DNA of 64,000 nucleotides from contig NZ_RJSG01000002.1 in NCBI RefSeq assembly GCF_003725775.1, positions 1,775,818 through 1,839,817 of the forward strand, written 5' to 3'. A program made the translations under genes and the position numbers. The notes beneath the pieces were generated by a model that ran no database searches, was not told where the DNA came from, and was given only the letters and a program-made list of their open reading frames with translations. The first letter of the stretch is position 1; every line of letters begins with the position of its first letter. This document shows positions 37,896 through 47,570 of the stretch, piece by piece. Source of the stretch: Nocardioides marmorisolisilvae (GTDB lineage: Bacteria > Actinomycetota > Actinomycetes > Propionibacteriales > Nocardioidaceae).

Positions 37896-38265
37896 GCCGG
37901 TTTCTGCTTCCTGTTGTGGCGCGTGCGCAGGCTGGCGCGCACGAGCCGGTTTTCAGTTGGTTGCAGGCTGGTGGTGCGGCCTGCCCTGACGCCTACGTGG
38001 GACCTGACCTGGCTTTCGGCCGGGACTGAAGGTCCTCACCCGCGTGGTTCCGGCTCCCAGGAACAGCGTCTTGGAGACCGGCACGGTGTGTGGGCGTGCG
38101 AAGTCAACCCGGGTGGGTTGCAGTGGACGAGTCTAGCCGCGGGGCGCGCTGGTGTCGAAACGACGGGAGGCCGGTTCACGCCCACCGGCCGCGCGGACCG
38201 GCTGCGGATCCACAGGACGCGATCGGTCGGTGCCGCCCGGGGGCGCGCCGCCGCAGGCTCGGGAC
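37896..38265. other. 370-bp intergenic region: rpsB leader and promoter, M23 upstream region
   Basis: No gene is seen. It holds a likely rpsB promoter near 38130-38159, leaving an rpsB leader of roughly 230 nt that could carry S2 autoregulation. It also holds the upstream region of the M23 gene, where CAGGCT ends 6 nt before the ATG at 38266. Confidence 0.5.
38130..38159 (-). promoter_or_regulatory. Probable rpsB-tsf promoter
   Basis: On the minus strand TTCGAC (38159-38154) and TAGACT (38135-38130) are separated by 18 nt. Confidence 0.5.
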
Positions 38266-38832
38266 ATGAATCTGCTGATCCCCGGAGCCCTCGTCACCAC
38301 CCTGCTGCTGCCCGTTCCCCCGCTGGTGCCCGCGCTCGCCCAGGCATTTCCCGCACGTTCTGCCACCGAACGGGTCTCGGTCGCGCACGGCTGGCCGGAA
38401 CCGGTCCATCCGGCGGCGACCTGGCCCCTGGAACCCCGACCGGAGGTGGTGGCCGGTTTCGCGCCTGCCGCCGTGAACTGGTCGGCGGGCCACCGGGGCG
38501 TGGACCTCCTCGGCTCCCCGGGAGCCGAAGTTCTCGCTCCCCTGGCCGGACGGATCAGCTTCGCCGGGACGATCGCCGGGCGCGGCGTCGTGGTCGTCGA
38601 CCACGGCGGGTACCGGACCACCTACGAGCCGGTCCTGGCCCTGGTACGCCGGGGCGACCACGTCGCCGCCGGCCAGCCGATCGGCACGCTGCAGACCGGC
38701 CGCAGCCACTGCGCCCCGCGGTCGTGCCTGCACTGGGGCCTGATCCGGGACGGTGTGTACCGCGATCCGCTGACGCTGGTCCGGACCGCGGCGGTCCGGC
38801 TGCTTCCGCTCGAGCCTCAGGCGCGGGGGTGA
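38266..38832 (+). CDS. Secreted M23-family (LytM) peptidase
   Basis: The 188-residue protein has a signal peptide ([21 protein letters not shown]) and an M23 domain. The zinc ligands are visible as HRGVD (His76, Asp80) and in HWGL (His156), with another His in the SHCAPRSC stretch (148). The family cuts peptidoglycan cross-links or acts as an activator when residues are missing. The ATG at 38266 was chosen from the signal peptide. It overlaps xerC by 16 bp, tail to tail. The gene is next to rpsB, as in Mycobacterium (Rv2891). Confidence 0.88.
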   Translation: MNLLIPGALVTTLLLPVPPLVPALAQAFPARSATERVSVAHGWPEPVHPAATWPLEPRPEVVAGFAPAAVNWSAGHRGVDLLGSPGAEVLAPLAGRISFAGTIAGRGVVVVDHGGYRTTYEPVLALVRRGDHVAAGQPIGTLQTGRSHCAPRSCLHWGLIRDGVYRDPLTLVRTAAVRLLPLEPQARG

Positions 38833-39737
38833 GCAAGCTGGTAGGCCTGGCGCAACCGCTCGGTGGTGACGTGGGTGTAGATCTGCGTGGTCGCCAAGGA
38901 GGCGTGACCGAGGAGCTCCTGGACGGTGCGGAGGTCCGCCCCGCCCTCGAGGAGGTGGGTTGCCGCGGTGTGCCGTAGTCCGTGCGGGCCGAGGTCGGGT
39001 GCCCCGGGTACGTCGGCCAGCCGTCGGTGCACCATCGATCGCACGGCTCGCTGGTCGACCCGCTTGCCGCGGGCACCGAGGAACAGAGCGGCTCCGCTGC
39101 CCGCCACCGCGAGGGTCGGGCGCGCGGTCTCGAGCCAGCGGGCCAGTGCCTGCTCGGCGGGCAGGCCGTAGGGAACGGTGCGTTCCTTGCGGCCCTTGCC
39201 GAAGACGCGGACCACCCGGCGCCCGCGGTCGACGTCGTCGACGTCGAGCCCGCAGAGCTCGCCGACGCGGATCCCGGTGGCGTAGAGCAGCTCGAGGATC
39301 GCCACGTCCCGGAGCCCGACCGGGCTGCCGTCGTCGGCCTGCACGGCGGCCGCCTCGAGCAGTGCTCGTGCCTGCGCCTGGTCGAGCGCGGGCGGGAGCG
39401 GCTTGTGCGCCTTCGGGCTGCCGAGCTGGGCACCGGCGTCAGCACTCGCCCGACCCGTGCGCAACGCCCAGGCCGTGAACACCCGCACGGCCGTGGCACG
39501 TCGGGCCATCGTGGTGCGTGCCTTGCCGCGGGTCTGCTGGTTTGCCAGCCAGCTGCGCAGGGTGCGGATGTCCAGGTCGTCGAGGGAGTCCGAGCCGAGC
39601 GCTGCCGCGTGGGCGAGCATGCCGGACACGTCGCCCAGGTAGGCCCTGACGGTGTGCGGGGTCAGGTCGCGCTCGGAGACCAGGTGTCGCTCGTAGTCCG
39701 CCAGGACGGCAGCGAACGTCTCGGGGACCTGTTCCAC
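38817..39737 (-). CDS. xerC: Tyrosine recombinase XerC
   Basis: The 306-residue site-specific recombinase has an N-terminal SAM-like core-binding domain and a C-terminal catalytic domain with Arg157 (TGIRVGEL), His252/Arg255 (HGLRH), His278 (GHAS) and the nucleophile Tyr287 (TTQIYTHV). XerC with XerD resolves chromosome dimers at dif. Genome context (dprA-xerC-M23-rpsB) is as in other actinobacteria, so it is the housekeeping enzyme rather than a phage integrase. Confidence 0.95.
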   Translation of the reverse strand: MEQVPETFAAVLADYERHLVSERDLTPHTVRAYLGDVSGMLAHAAALGSDSLDDLDIRTLRSWLANQQTRGKARTTMARRATAVRVFTAWALRTGRASADAGAQLGSPKAHKPLPPALDQAQARALLEAAAVQADDGSPVGLRDVAILELLYATGIRVGELCGLDVDDVDRGRRVVRVFGKGRKERTVPYGLPAEQALARWLETARPTLAVAGSGAALFLGARGKRVDQRAVRSMVHRRLADVPGAPDLGPHGLRHTAATHLLEGGADLRTVQELLGHASLATTQIYTHVTTERLRQAYQLAHPRA

Positions 39738-39741
39738 CTCG

Positions 39742-40923
39742 TCAGCCTACGAACTCACCTCCCTCCTTCTCGGCAGGCGCGTCGAACGGTTCCTGACGCA
39801 CGAGCCGCCACCGGTCCGCGGAGCGCTCCACGAACCCGGCGGCGTGCAGATCAGCGAGGGTCCTGGCGACGGTCTCCGGAGGTAGCCCGGCGGCGCGGGC
39901 GACGCGGTCGGCCCCTGCCCCGCGCTCGACAGGGACGGCGTCCAGGACCTCCTGCTCGAGAGCCGTGAGCGCATCGCGTGGCCGCAGGAACCGGTCGGTC
40001 CCGGAGCCGGCCGGCTGACGACCGACCGGGCGTACTGCTTCCAGCACGTCGGCGGCATCGGTGACGAGTAAAGCGTTCCGGGTGCGGACCAGCCGGTGAA
40101 CGCCCTGGGACGCAGCACTGGTGACCGGGCCGGGAACCCCCATCAGGGTCCGGCTGAGGGCATCGGCCCAGTTGGCGGTGTTCAACGCTCCGCTGCGCAC
40201 CGCCGCCTCCACGACAACGGTGCCGAGCGCCAAGGCAGCGATGAGACGGTTGCGCGCCAGGAACCGGATCCTGGTCGGCGCTCCCCCGGGTGGGGCCTCG
40301 GAGATCACCAGGCCGGTCTCGGCGATGTAGCCGACCAGCGCCTGGTGGGCGGTCGGGTAGGCCCGGTCGGCTCCGCAGGCCAGCACCGCGACGGTCGTTC
40401 CCCGCGCCGCGAGGGCACCACGATGGGCAGCCTGATCGATGCCGAAGGCAGCGCCCGACACGACTGCAACCTCCGCCTCTGCCAGGTCCGCGGCCATCGA
40501 CCCCGCCACCGCGGCTCCGTAGGTCGTGGCAGATCGTGCTCCGACGATGGCCACGGAACCGGCGACGGCCTCGTCCAGACGCAGCGCTCCGCGCAGCCAG
40601 AGGCCCACCGGCGTGCCACCGCGCTCGTGCAGCGTCGGAACCTGGTCCAGGTCCCCCAGCGCCTCGGGCCACTCCGGGTCCGCCGGGGTGACGAAGCGCA
40701 GTCCGCGTCGCTCAGCCTGGGCGAGGGTCTCCTCCGGACGAGCGGCTGCGATCCGCTGGGCCAGTGCAGCGCCGAGCTCACCGCGACGTCCTCGCGCTTG
40801 CAAGAAGTCCACCGCGTCGGCGGGCCCCACCTGGTCGACCAGAGCAGCAACGCGCGGGTCGCCGGGCTCACCCACGATGCTCAACAGCAGCCGCGCCGCG
40901 CGCTCGTCGGCCGACGTGCTCAC
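39742..40923 (-). CDS. dprA: DNA-processing protein DprA
   Basis: DprA binds single-stranded DNA and loads RecA during transformation. The 393-residue protein has the Rossmann-like core ([57 protein letters not shown]) and a C-terminal winged-helix domain ([23 protein letters not shown]). The GTG at 40923 overlaps the comM stop (GTGA). The core, the N-terminal helical part and the C-terminal domain are all present. Confidence 0.95.
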   Translation of the reverse strand: MSTSADERAARLLLSIVGEPGDPRVAALVDQVGPADAVDFLQARGRRGELGAALAQRIAAARPEETLAQAERRGLRFVTPADPEWPEALGDLDQVPTLHERGGTPVGLWLRGALRLDEAVAGSVAIVGARSATTYGAAVAGSMAADLAEAEVAVVSGAAFGIDQAAHRGALAARGTTVAVLACGADRAYPTAHQALVGYIAETGLVISEAPPGGAPTRIRFLARNRLIAALALGTVVVEAAVRSGALNTANWADALSRTLMGVPGPVTSAASQGVHRLVRTRNALLVTDAADVLEAVRPVGRQPAGSGTDRFLRPRDALTALEQEVLDAVPVERGAGADRVARAAGLPPETVARTLADLHAAGFVERSADRWRLVRQEPFDAPAEKEGGEFVG

Positions 40924-42512
40924 TGCGCGGCCCGGAGCTGCTGCACCACCGCGAGGTCGAGCGGTTCGCCCCGACGCAGCCGCAGCGCCACGAACAGCTC
41001 CTCCAACCCGGGCCGGTCGACGCCGCGCAGGTCGGCCACCGTCCAGGCCACCCGGTGGACCCGGGTCGCCCCGCGCCGGGTCAACGAACCGGCGTACACG
41101 GCGCTGTCGAGCTGCTGCGCGGCGCGTGGCTCCAGCGGCCACCCGTTGCGCAACGCGTGCCCGGGCACGTGCCCGTTGACCGACCAGTCGGTGCCGGCGT
41201 ACCGGGTCCGTTGCCGGTCGCGGGCGCCGGCGACCCGCAGGGCGACCGCGGCCGAGCTCTCCGGGCTCGGGTCGCACGGCGCCTGGACCTGACGCTCCTG
41301 CTCGACGTACCGGGTGATGTCGATCCGGTCCGCGATCGGACCGGAGATCTTCTTCTGGTAGTTCCGCCGCTGCGGCACCGAGCAGATGCACGCGTTGTCC
41401 GGACTCCTGGGCGAGAACTCCCCGCACGGGCACGGATTGCAGGCCAGAACCAGCATCCCGCCCGCGGGGTAGGTCGCCTCGTCATCGCCGCGGGCGATCG
41501 TGATGAGTCCGCTCTCCAGGGGTTGGCGCAGCGCCTCGACCACGTCACTGGGCAGCAGCGGGAACTCGTCGAGGAACAGCACCCCGTGGTGGGCCTTGCT
41601 GACCTCCCCGGGCTGCACCCGGCCGGTACCACCGCCGAGGATGCCCGAGCGTGACGCCGTGTGGTGCGGGGCGCGGAAGGGAGCCCGGCTCAGGACCGAG
41701 GCGCCGCCGGGCAGCGCGCCGCACAGCGAGTGGATCGCCGTCAGCTCCAGCGACTGCTGCTGGTCCAGGCGCGGCAGGATCGTCGGCAACCGTTCGGCGA
41801 GCGACGTCTTCCCCGCGCCCTTCGCGCCGTTGAGGAGCAGGTGGTGGGAGCCGGCCGCCGCGACCTCGAGCGCATAGCGGCAGTCCAGCATGCCGATGAC
41901 GTCGGCGAGGTCGAGCGACTCGATGCGGTCCTCGCCCCGCCAGGTCAGCACGGCTTCCCCGGTGAGGGGCTCGACCTCCGGCGCCTCCGGGATCTCCTCG
42001 CCGCGCAGCACGGCGACCACCTGGTTCAGGGACCGCACCCCGAAGACCTCGACGCCCTCGACGAGGGCCGCCTCGTCGGACTGCGGCTCGGGGACGACGA
42101 CCCGCGTGATGCCGTGTGCTGCGGCAGCCATCACCATCGGCAGCACGCCCGGGGTGCTCCGCAGCCGCCCGTCCAGGCTGAGCTCGCCGATCAGGACCGT
42201 CCGGGCGAGCACACCCTCGGGCACGCGCATCTTGTTCGCCACCATCACCGCGACCGCCATCGCGAGGTCGAAGTGCGGTCCGCGTTTGGGCAGGTCGGTC
42301 GGCGAGAGCAGGATCGTCACCCGCCGGGCTGCCGGCCAGTCGTGGCCGCTGTTCACGATCGCTGCCCGGCAGCGCTCGCGCCCCTCGCTGATCGAGGCGT
42401 CGGGGCGACCGACCAGGACTGTCGCGACCTGTCCGGCCGAGAGGTCCACCTGGACGTCGACGACGTGTCCGCGGGCGCCCTGGAGCGAGACCGTGCGTGC
42501 GGTGGCGAGCAT
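40920..42512 (-). CDS. comM: ComM/YifB-family AAA+ ATPase (Mg chelatase-like)
   Basis: The 530-residue protein has an N-terminal Lon-like domain (residues ~1-170) and a central AAA+ domain with Walker A GAKGAGKTS, Walker B LFLDEF and the later C-terminal Mg-chelatase-associated part (ACNPCPCGEF, a Cys-rich patch). ComM is a branch-migration helicase for integrating transforming DNA. The ATG at 42512 shares a base with the yraN stop. It forms a tight yraN-comM-dprA operon. Confidence 0.94.
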   Translation of the reverse strand: MLATARTVSLQGARGHVVDVQVDLSAGQVATVLVGRPDASISEGRERCRAAIVNSGHDWPAARRVTILLSPTDLPKRGPHFDLAMAVAVMVANKMRVPEGVLARTVLIGELSLDGRLRSTPGVLPMVMAAAAHGITRVVVPEPQSDEAALVEGVEVFGVRSLNQVVAVLRGEEIPEAPEVEPLTGEAVLTWRGEDRIESLDLADVIGMLDCRYALEVAAAGSHHLLLNGAKGAGKTSLAERLPTILPRLDQQQSLELTAIHSLCGALPGGASVLSRAPFRAPHHTASRSGILGGGTGRVQPGEVSKAHHGVLFLDEFPLLPSDVVEALRQPLESGLITIARGDDEATYPAGGMLVLACNPCPCGEFSPRSPDNACICSVPQRRNYQKKISGPIADRIDITRYVEQERQVQAPCDPSPESSAAVALRVAGARDRQRTRYAGTDWSVNGHVPGHALRNGWPLEPRAAQQLDSAVYAGSLTRRGATRVHRVAWTVADLRGVDRPGLEELFVALRLRRGEPLDLAVVQQLRAAQ

Positions 42513-42877
42513 CAGTGGATCCCTCGTACGTGCTCGATCTCCAGAGGCCCGACGAACGGCATCACCACGCCGACCACGTCGACGCGGACCGGCACCCGGG
42601 CCAGGCCCATCTCCTCGACCCAGAGCATCGCCAGCGCGCTGAGCCGCTCGGCCTTGGCCTCGTCCACCGCGGCCACAGGGTGCCCGAACTCGAGGCTGCG
42701 GCGGGTCTTCACCTCGCACACCACCAGGGTGTCGTCGTCGCGCAGCACCAGGTCGATCTCGCCCAGGCCACACCGCCAGTTCCGGGCGAGGACCGTGAAC
42801 CCGCGATCGGTCAGGTAGCGCTCGGCGACCCGTTCACCCCAACGCCCCAGGGCCTGCTTCTGCTGTGCCGTCGTCAT
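42512..42877 (-). CDS. YraN (UPF0102) family nuclease-like protein
   Basis: The 121-residue protein has the PD-(D/E)XK-like core: RNWRCGLGEIDLVLRDDDTLVVCEVKTRR, with the Glu-Ile-Asp and Glu-Val-Lys residues of the motif. The family is linked to Holliday-junction-like processing but has no proven role. The ATG at 42877 has a perfect GAGGAGG 7 nt upstream. It sits upstream of comM as usual, but the DUF2469 gene normally beside it is 8 kb away because of the pilin cluster. Confidence 0.9.
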   Translation of the reverse strand: MTTAQQKQALGRWGERVAERYLTDRGFTVLARNWRCGLGEIDLVLRDDDTLVVCEVKTRRSLEFGHPVAAVDEAKAERLSALAMLWVEEMGLARVPVRVDVVGVVMPFVGPLEIEHVRGIH

Positions 42878-42924
42878 CTGCCGACCTCCTCTGGCGAGAA
42901 GGCAACAGCGAGGTCCGGACAAGA

Positions 42925-43001
42925 CGCATCCGGAGACCGCTTCCCTGTGGAGACCCGCCCCCAGGACAGGTCACGTGGACGGGAAACGGTCCCCGGATGC
43001 G
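42925..43001 (-). terminator. 21-bp strand-specific hairpin at the end of the minus-strand Tad operon
   Basis: Arms at 42925-42945 and 42981-43001 pair along their full length in minus-strand RNA, using two G-U pairs, around a 35-nt loop. In plus-strand RNA the same two positions are mismatches. It lies 5 bp after the stop at 43006. Confidence 0.7.
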
Positions 43002-43005
43002 AGTC

Positions 43006-44613
43006 CTAGCCGGCGAGGGCCGGGTGGTTGCAGACCGGAGGCTTGTTGACGTAGATGTCGGCACCGCCGACCTTCAGGCCCAGAGCGCTGGTCAGCGGGG
43101 TCAGCAGCGTGTTGTTCAGGTTCGTGATCAGCGGGTTCACGATCGGCGTGATGATCGTGCTCATCACCCCGCCCAGGACGCTGCCCAAGTTCAGGCCGAG
43201 CGGCAGGATCCCGAGGACGACCGCATTGGCCGACAGGTCGCTGGTGGTCAGGGTCGGCGCGATCACGTTGGACCCGACGCTCTTCGCCGCGCCGTACGCG
43301 TCCGGCGGGTGCCGGAACTGCACCGTCTGGCTGCCGGCCGGGACCGTGGTGCCGACCGTGGGCGAGACCCGGACGATCGTGAGGCCGAGGAGCTTCAGGT
43401 CGATGTTGGTCGCCACCGACAGGCTCGAGAGCGCGGAGGAGACCGCGACGTCCACTCCTTCCGGCGTACCGCAGAACGCGTTGGTCATGGTCGCGTTCGC
43501 CGAGGCCAGGCTGGCGTTGATGTCGACCGTGGTCGTCGCAGCCAGGCCGAGCACGTTCAGGTTCGCCAGCGTGACGTGCAGCTGGAGGTCGACCTGCGAA
43601 GTCTTCACGGCCTGGTTGAAGGCGCAGCCCTCACGCGGCTTCTCGATGACCTTCAGGGTGCCGGTGACGCTCGCAACGTTCGGCACGCCGACGGTCAGGC
43701 TCGGGATGTCCAGGGCGTTGTTCCCGTTGGCCACGAAGGCTGCCGTCCCGACCAGGTCGAGCAGGTTCACGTTGGTGTCCAGCGCCGAGTTGTCCCCCGC
43801 CTGCAGAGCGAGCACGTCGGAGAGCTTGATGTGCGGCAGCGCACCGAGGTTGGCCGTGGCCAGCTGGTTGAGCAGGGTCACGCTGGCGGTGTCGCCGCCC
43901 GACTTCTGAAGCGCGGTCGCGGACGCCAGGAACAGGTCGTTGAGCGACAGGTTGGTCAGGTTGAGCAGCCCGTCGACCGACCCGACGCCGAGCTCGGTCG
44001 CCAGACCGAGCAGCGTCACGTTGGCGTTGGCCAGGCCGGTGTAGCTGAGCGCCGAGACGTTCAGGGCGTCGCCGATCAGTGAGTTCAGCAGCGCGGACTT
44101 CGAGGAGTCCAGGTTCGCCGCGAAGGAGCCCACGTTGAAGCACACGTACGCCGTGGACTTCGCGATCGCCGTACGGGTCACGCTGCCGCTCTTGTCGGCC
44201 TGGATCGAGAACTTCACCGAGCCTGCGACGGTGACCTTGACCGCCGTCGGGATCGCGTTGCTCGCGCTGGTCGCGACGAAGTACGCGTCCGGGTTGGCCG
44301 GGTCGTAGGTGCCCAGGGTTCCGAGCTGCGGGGTGACGGTGAAGCCGGTCGCCCCCTGACGGGCAGCGCTCTTGTTGGCCAGCGTCTGCAGCGTGCCGCT
44401 GAGCTGGGACACGGTGCGCCCGTCGAGCTGGCGCGCCAGGTCCATCGCCACCAGGTCCGCGACGGCCTGGGCGTCACGCCGGGCGACGCGCTGGACACCG
44501 ATGTCGACGGCCAGGGCCGCCATCGGGATCAGCGTGAAGCAGGTGATGAGCGCGACGACGATCGCGACGACGCCGTCCTCCCCGCGCCGACGAGCGCGCA
44601 GACGCGCGGTCAT
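43006..44613 (-). CDS. TadG-like pseudopilin-related protein, 535 aa
   Basis: The N-terminus (RRRGEDG followed by VVAIVVALITCFTLIPMAALAVDIG) has the positively charged/Gly start and one membrane helix of TadG-type proteins. A DAQAVADLVAMDLARQL helix follows, typical of the family's post-membrane segment. The long remainder is extracellular, with many short Leu/Asn/Val-rich strands and few Cys (Cys near 157, 330, 388, 530). Function in Tad systems is surface or pilus-tip related. It overlaps the TadE-like gene by 1 bp. Confidence 0.8.
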   Translation of the reverse strand: MTARLRARRRGEDGVVAIVVALITCFTLIPMAALAVDIGVQRVARRDAQAVADLVAMDLARQLDGRTVSQLSGTLQTLANKSAARQGATGFTVTPQLGTLGTYDPANPDAYFVATSASNAIPTAVKVTVAGSVKFSIQADKSGSVTRTAIAKSTAYVCFNVGSFAANLDSSKSALLNSLIGDALNVSALSYTGLANANVTLLGLATELGVGSVDGLLNLTNLSLNDLFLASATALQKSGGDTASVTLLNQLATANLGALPHIKLSDVLALQAGDNSALDTNVNLLDLVGTAAFVANGNNALDIPSLTVGVPNVASVTGTLKVIEKPREGCAFNQAVKTSQVDLQLHVTLANLNVLGLAATTTVDINASLASANATMTNAFCGTPEGVDVAVSSALSSLSVATNIDLKLLGLTIVRVSPTVGTTVPAGSQTVQFRHPPDAYGAAKSVGSNVIAPTLTTSDLSANAVVLGILPLGLNLGSVLGGVMSTIITPIVNPLITNLNNTLLTPLTSALGLKVGGADIYVNKPPVCNHPALAG

Positions 44614-45062
44614 CAGTTCACCTGGGCGATCGCGGAGTAGCTGATCGTCTGCGGCAGCATGAAACCGAGGCCCGGCATCGACGGCAGCAGCGAGTGGTCG
44701 CGGTACGGATAGCTGACCGTCACCTTGACGCAGTTGTTGGCCGACCCGTCACCGCAGTTGGGCACCGTGACGACCGTGCAGGTCACGTTCGGGCTGGTGC
44801 ACGTCATCCCACCGACACCCGTGGACAGCGACACCGATGCGCCGTTCGTGCCGGCGGTGACCCGGTCTGCAGATGCGGGTGCGACCGCTGCTGCCCGAGC
44901 CCCCTCCGCGGCACTCTGCGAGACCGTCTGACGGAAGCTGAGCATGTACGCGTACGCGATCGTGGCGAACACCAACGGCAACACCACGAAGCACAAGCAC
45001 AGTGCGGTCTCGACCACGGCGGCGCCGTTCTCGTTCCGCTTCTTCGAACCCCACTTCGACAT
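44613..45062 (-). CDS. TadE-like pseudopilin
   Basis: The 149-residue protein has the TadE-type N-terminus: a basic stretch, then NGAAVVETALCLCFVVLPLV, where a Glu is at position +5 after the Gly as in prepilin-like cleavage sites. Four extracellular Cys (TCTSPNVTC and PNCGDGSANNC) may form two disulfides. An AT-rich 85-bp spacer lies before it. GGGAGG upstream of the ATG sets the start. Confidence 0.82.
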   Translation of the reverse strand: MSKWGSKKRNENGAAVVETALCLCFVVLPLVFATIAYAYMLSFRQTVSQSAAEGARAAAVAPASADRVTAGTNGASVSLSTGVGGMTCTSPNVTCTVVTVPNCGDGSANNCVKVTVSYPYRDHSLLPSMPGLGFMLPQTISYSAIAQVN

Positions 45063-45147
45063 TGGAACTACCTCCCGAAAAGTCAGAGTAGTCCTGTTCA
45101 GGACCAATGTCCCTATATGTCTATTTTTTCCTAGACCACCTGTTATT

Positions 45148-46929
45148 TCAGCCCACAAGGCGCACGATGCCTCCCCCGACGTCCGGGCTGTAGGTGACCG
45201 ACGTCGAGTTCTCCCGCGGAGCGATGGCGTCGCGGTTGAACGTGAAGACGTGCAGCACCTTGACCGAGTTGCCGTTGATCTCCACGCCGTTGGTCGACGT
45301 GGCCGCCGTGGTCTGGGTCTCGTCGGTGATGAAGCCGGGCACGAACTCGCGGATCGGCTGGAAGTTCTTCTGCGCCCGGTCGGTCGCGTAGACGACCGGC
45401 AACCAGACGAACCGCGGCGACTTGATGATCGACTGGTCGAGCATCGAGGTGGTCACCCCGCTGCTCGAGGTGATGTCGGCCAGGGTCGCCCCGTTGCGCA
45501 GGAAGCAGGACAGCACGTCGTTGTTCAGCAGCTTCCCGCTGATCGTGATGTTGCTGCGGCCCTGGCACGTGGTCTGCCCGTTGGCGACGTCGAGCCGGCC
45601 GACTGCGACCCCGGAGATCCCCTGGATCAGGCCGTCCATCATCTTCGGTCCGTCGTTGCCGGTGTCGCCGGTGATGCAGTTGTTCCCGTCGCGCGAGGTG
45701 TCGTCGAGCTGTGCACCCGGAAGCAGGCTGCCGCCCGAGCCGCAGTCCTTCTGCTCGGCGTTTCCCGGAGCGAACACGTACGGCACCAGCTGGTGGTCCA
45801 TGCCCAGGGCGATGTTCTTGGCCAACCGGGCCTGCTTGGTGCCGCCCTCGACCCGGGGCGCGTCAAGCTGGCCGAAGTTGCCGCGGTCCTGCCCGACGCA
45901 GCCCACGGCGACGGCGCTGTCCGTCGGGTCCGTGGTCGGCGTCGGTGTCGGGGTCGGGGCCACCACCGGCGGCGTCACGCGGATCGTCAGGTAGTTCGAG
46001 GAGTACTCGAGAGAGTTGTTCTTCTGGGCGACGGCGTAGACGTACCAGTCACCGGGGATCGAGCTGATCTCGGTGCTGACGGTGAACGACGGCACCGAGC
46101 CGTTGCCGCTGGTCTGTGCCGCGAAGTCGACGAAGGCGCTTCCGGTCGGCGGGAACGCGCGCAGCGTGACCTTCTTGAACGAGTTGCCCACGCCGGTGAT
46201 CCACCAGCCGTTGATCGTGACCGAGCCCAGGTTGGTCACCGGCGTCACCGCCGTTCCGTTCAGCTGGTGCACGCCGACCGGGGTCGGCACGAACCGAGTC
46301 GCCGCGGTCGCTGTCGCGGTGGCCGTCGCGGTCGGGGTCGGCGTCGCGGTCGCGGTCTGGTTCCCGCCGCCCTGGGTGGTGTCGGCCTCGGTCGGGCCGT
46401 AACCGCAACCCGTCGGGAGCCAGAACGGGAGCGTGTCCTCGCCCGACGGCAGCTCGGAGGTGATCCGCACCGTCGCCGTGCGCTGCACCTTCGTGCTGGT
46501 GATGCCGATGACCGAGGCGAGACCGAAGTCCACCTTGGCCGGCGGCGCGTAGACCTGCATCTGCGGGCAGTTGTCCGAGCACGGCGTCGAGTCGGCGTTC
46601 TGGAAGTAGAGCTCACCGTCGGCGTTGTTGCCGTTGATCAGCTGGGACCCGGTGACCGCCGGCTGGTTGGGCACCTTGTTGGACTGCTCGGTGAAGTACT
46701 CAGCGACCTTGTTCGCGATGTCGCTCTTGTTGCTGACCGTCATCGGCAGCATCCAGCCCACGCTGAGCGCACTCACGTCGACCTGCTTCTGGACGTCGCG
46801 CTTGCGCGCCCATGCGCTGCCGAGGTCCACGCAGATGGCGGCCGAGGAGAACATCAGCGTCGCGAGCAGGCCGACCATGATCGCGATGGCGCCGTGCTCG
46901 CTGCGGGTGCGAGGTTTCCGGATCGACAT
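45148..46929 (-). CDS. TadG-like protein with Thr-Pro linkers and an inserted beta domain
   Basis: The 593-residue protein starts with SEHGAIAIMVGLLATLMFSSAAICVDLGSAWARKRDVQKQVD, the TadG-type membrane anchor and helix. About residues 190-215 and 320-335 are Ala/Thr/Pro repeats. Between them lies a separate ~105-residue beta-rich segment (for example SVTINGWWITGVGNS, PGDWYVYAVAQ) that resembles an Ig-like adhesion domain. Many Cys follow. The role is surface-exposed; the insertion is unusual for TadG. Confidence 0.75.
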   Translation of the reverse strand: MSIRKPRTRSEHGAIAIMVGLLATLMFSSAAICVDLGSAWARKRDVQKQVDVSALSVGWMLPMTVSNKSDIANKVAEYFTEQSNKVPNQPAVTGSQLINGNNADGELYFQNADSTPCSDNCPQMQVYAPPAKVDFGLASVIGITSTKVQRTATVRITSELPSGEDTLPFWLPTGCGYGPTEADTTQGGGNQTATATPTPTATATATATAATRFVPTPVGVHQLNGTAVTPVTNLGSVTINGWWITGVGNSFKKVTLRAFPPTGSAFVDFAAQTSGNGSVPSFTVSTEISSIPGDWYVYAVAQKNNSLEYSSNYLTIRVTPPVVAPTPTPTPTTDPTDSAVAVGCVGQDRGNFGQLDAPRVEGGTKQARLAKNIALGMDHQLVPYVFAPGNAEQKDCGSGGSLLPGAQLDDTSRDGNNCITGDTGNDGPKMMDGLIQGISGVAVGRLDVANGQTTCQGRSNITISGKLLNNDVLSCFLRNGATLADITSSSGVTTSMLDQSIIKSPRFVWLPVVYATDRAQKNFQPIREFVPGFITDETQTTAATSTNGVEINGNSVKVLHVFTFNRDAIAPRENSTSVTYSPDVGGGIVRLVG

Positions 46930-46939
46930 GCCAGGCCGC

Positions 46940-47395
46940 CTAGGAGCACGCCTCGGGCTGCGACGGGACGAAGTCGACCCGCGACTCAGCCGTCGAGGTC
47001 ACCATGCCGTCCTGGATGAACGGCACGAACGGGAAGTGCAGGTTGATGCTCTTGAACTTCACCGTCACCCGCACGGTGTCGCCCACCTGGACGGCCGAGG
47101 CGGACTGCTTGTCGTAGCTGCGCTGGATGGCGACCGTGGTGCCCGACAGGCTCTTGATGTCGTCACCGACGGCAGCCTGGAAGTCGGAGCAGGTGGCCGG
47201 CTTCCCGACCGAGGACAGCCGGGCGGCACTGCGCGCGATGTCGCTGCCGCCCTGCATCGCCCAGAAGTACAGTCCGTACTGCACCAGGCCGAAGAGCAGC
47301 ACGACGACGGGCAGCATCACCAGTGCGAACTCCACCGCTGCTGCACCACGCTCGGAGCGACTCCGCGCTCGCTTGTTTCCCAGGTTGCCGTCCAT
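46940..47395 (-). CDS. TadE-like pseudopilin
   Basis: The 151-residue protein has SERGAAAVEFALVMLPVVVLLFGLVQYGLYF, the classic TadE helix with Glu at +5 after Gly. Two Cys (near residues 68 and 150) are in the extracellular part. It is first in the minus-strand group of four genes ending at 43006. A 175-bp AT-rich divergent region separates it from the plus-strand group. Confidence 0.85.
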   Translation of the reverse strand: MDGNLGNKRARSRSERGAAAVEFALVMLPVVVLLFGLVQYGLYFWAMQGGSDIARSAARLSSVGKPATCSDFQAAVGDDIKSLSGTTVAIQRSYDKQSASAVQVGDTVRVTVKFKSINLHFPFVPFIQDGMVTSTAESRVDFVPSQPEACS

Positions 47396-47484
47396 GGCTG
47401 TCCCCCATCCTGAGAACAGGATAGACCGTAATGTCGGATTTGTCTCTATTGTTCAACCGAACGTATGACCGGGCCTAGTCCCTT

Positions 47485-47502
47485 TGGTGGTATGGACCAC
47501 CA
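47485..47502. promoter_or_regulatory. 18-bp palindrome between the two Tad groups
   Basis: TGGTGGT (47485-47491) and ACCACCA (47496-47502) form a perfect inverted repeat around a 4-nt spacer in the divergent region, where a regulator controlling both groups could bind. Confidence 0.35.
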
Positions 47503-47570
47503 CCTCGCGGCCAGCACCGTGCGTCCGATTGGTCGTTAATCTGTTTCTACCGAGGGGACCGGTTCAACAG

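Noticed and set aside
38817..39737. Tyrosine recombinase as integrase of an element
   Set aside because: It is the housekeeping XerC in its normal place next to dprA and rpsB; it could still act in trans at rlmN, but nothing shows this.
45900..46360. Short tandem repeats around the TadG linkers
   Set aside because: They encode Thr-Pro/Ala-Thr linkers in one protein and have no spacers.
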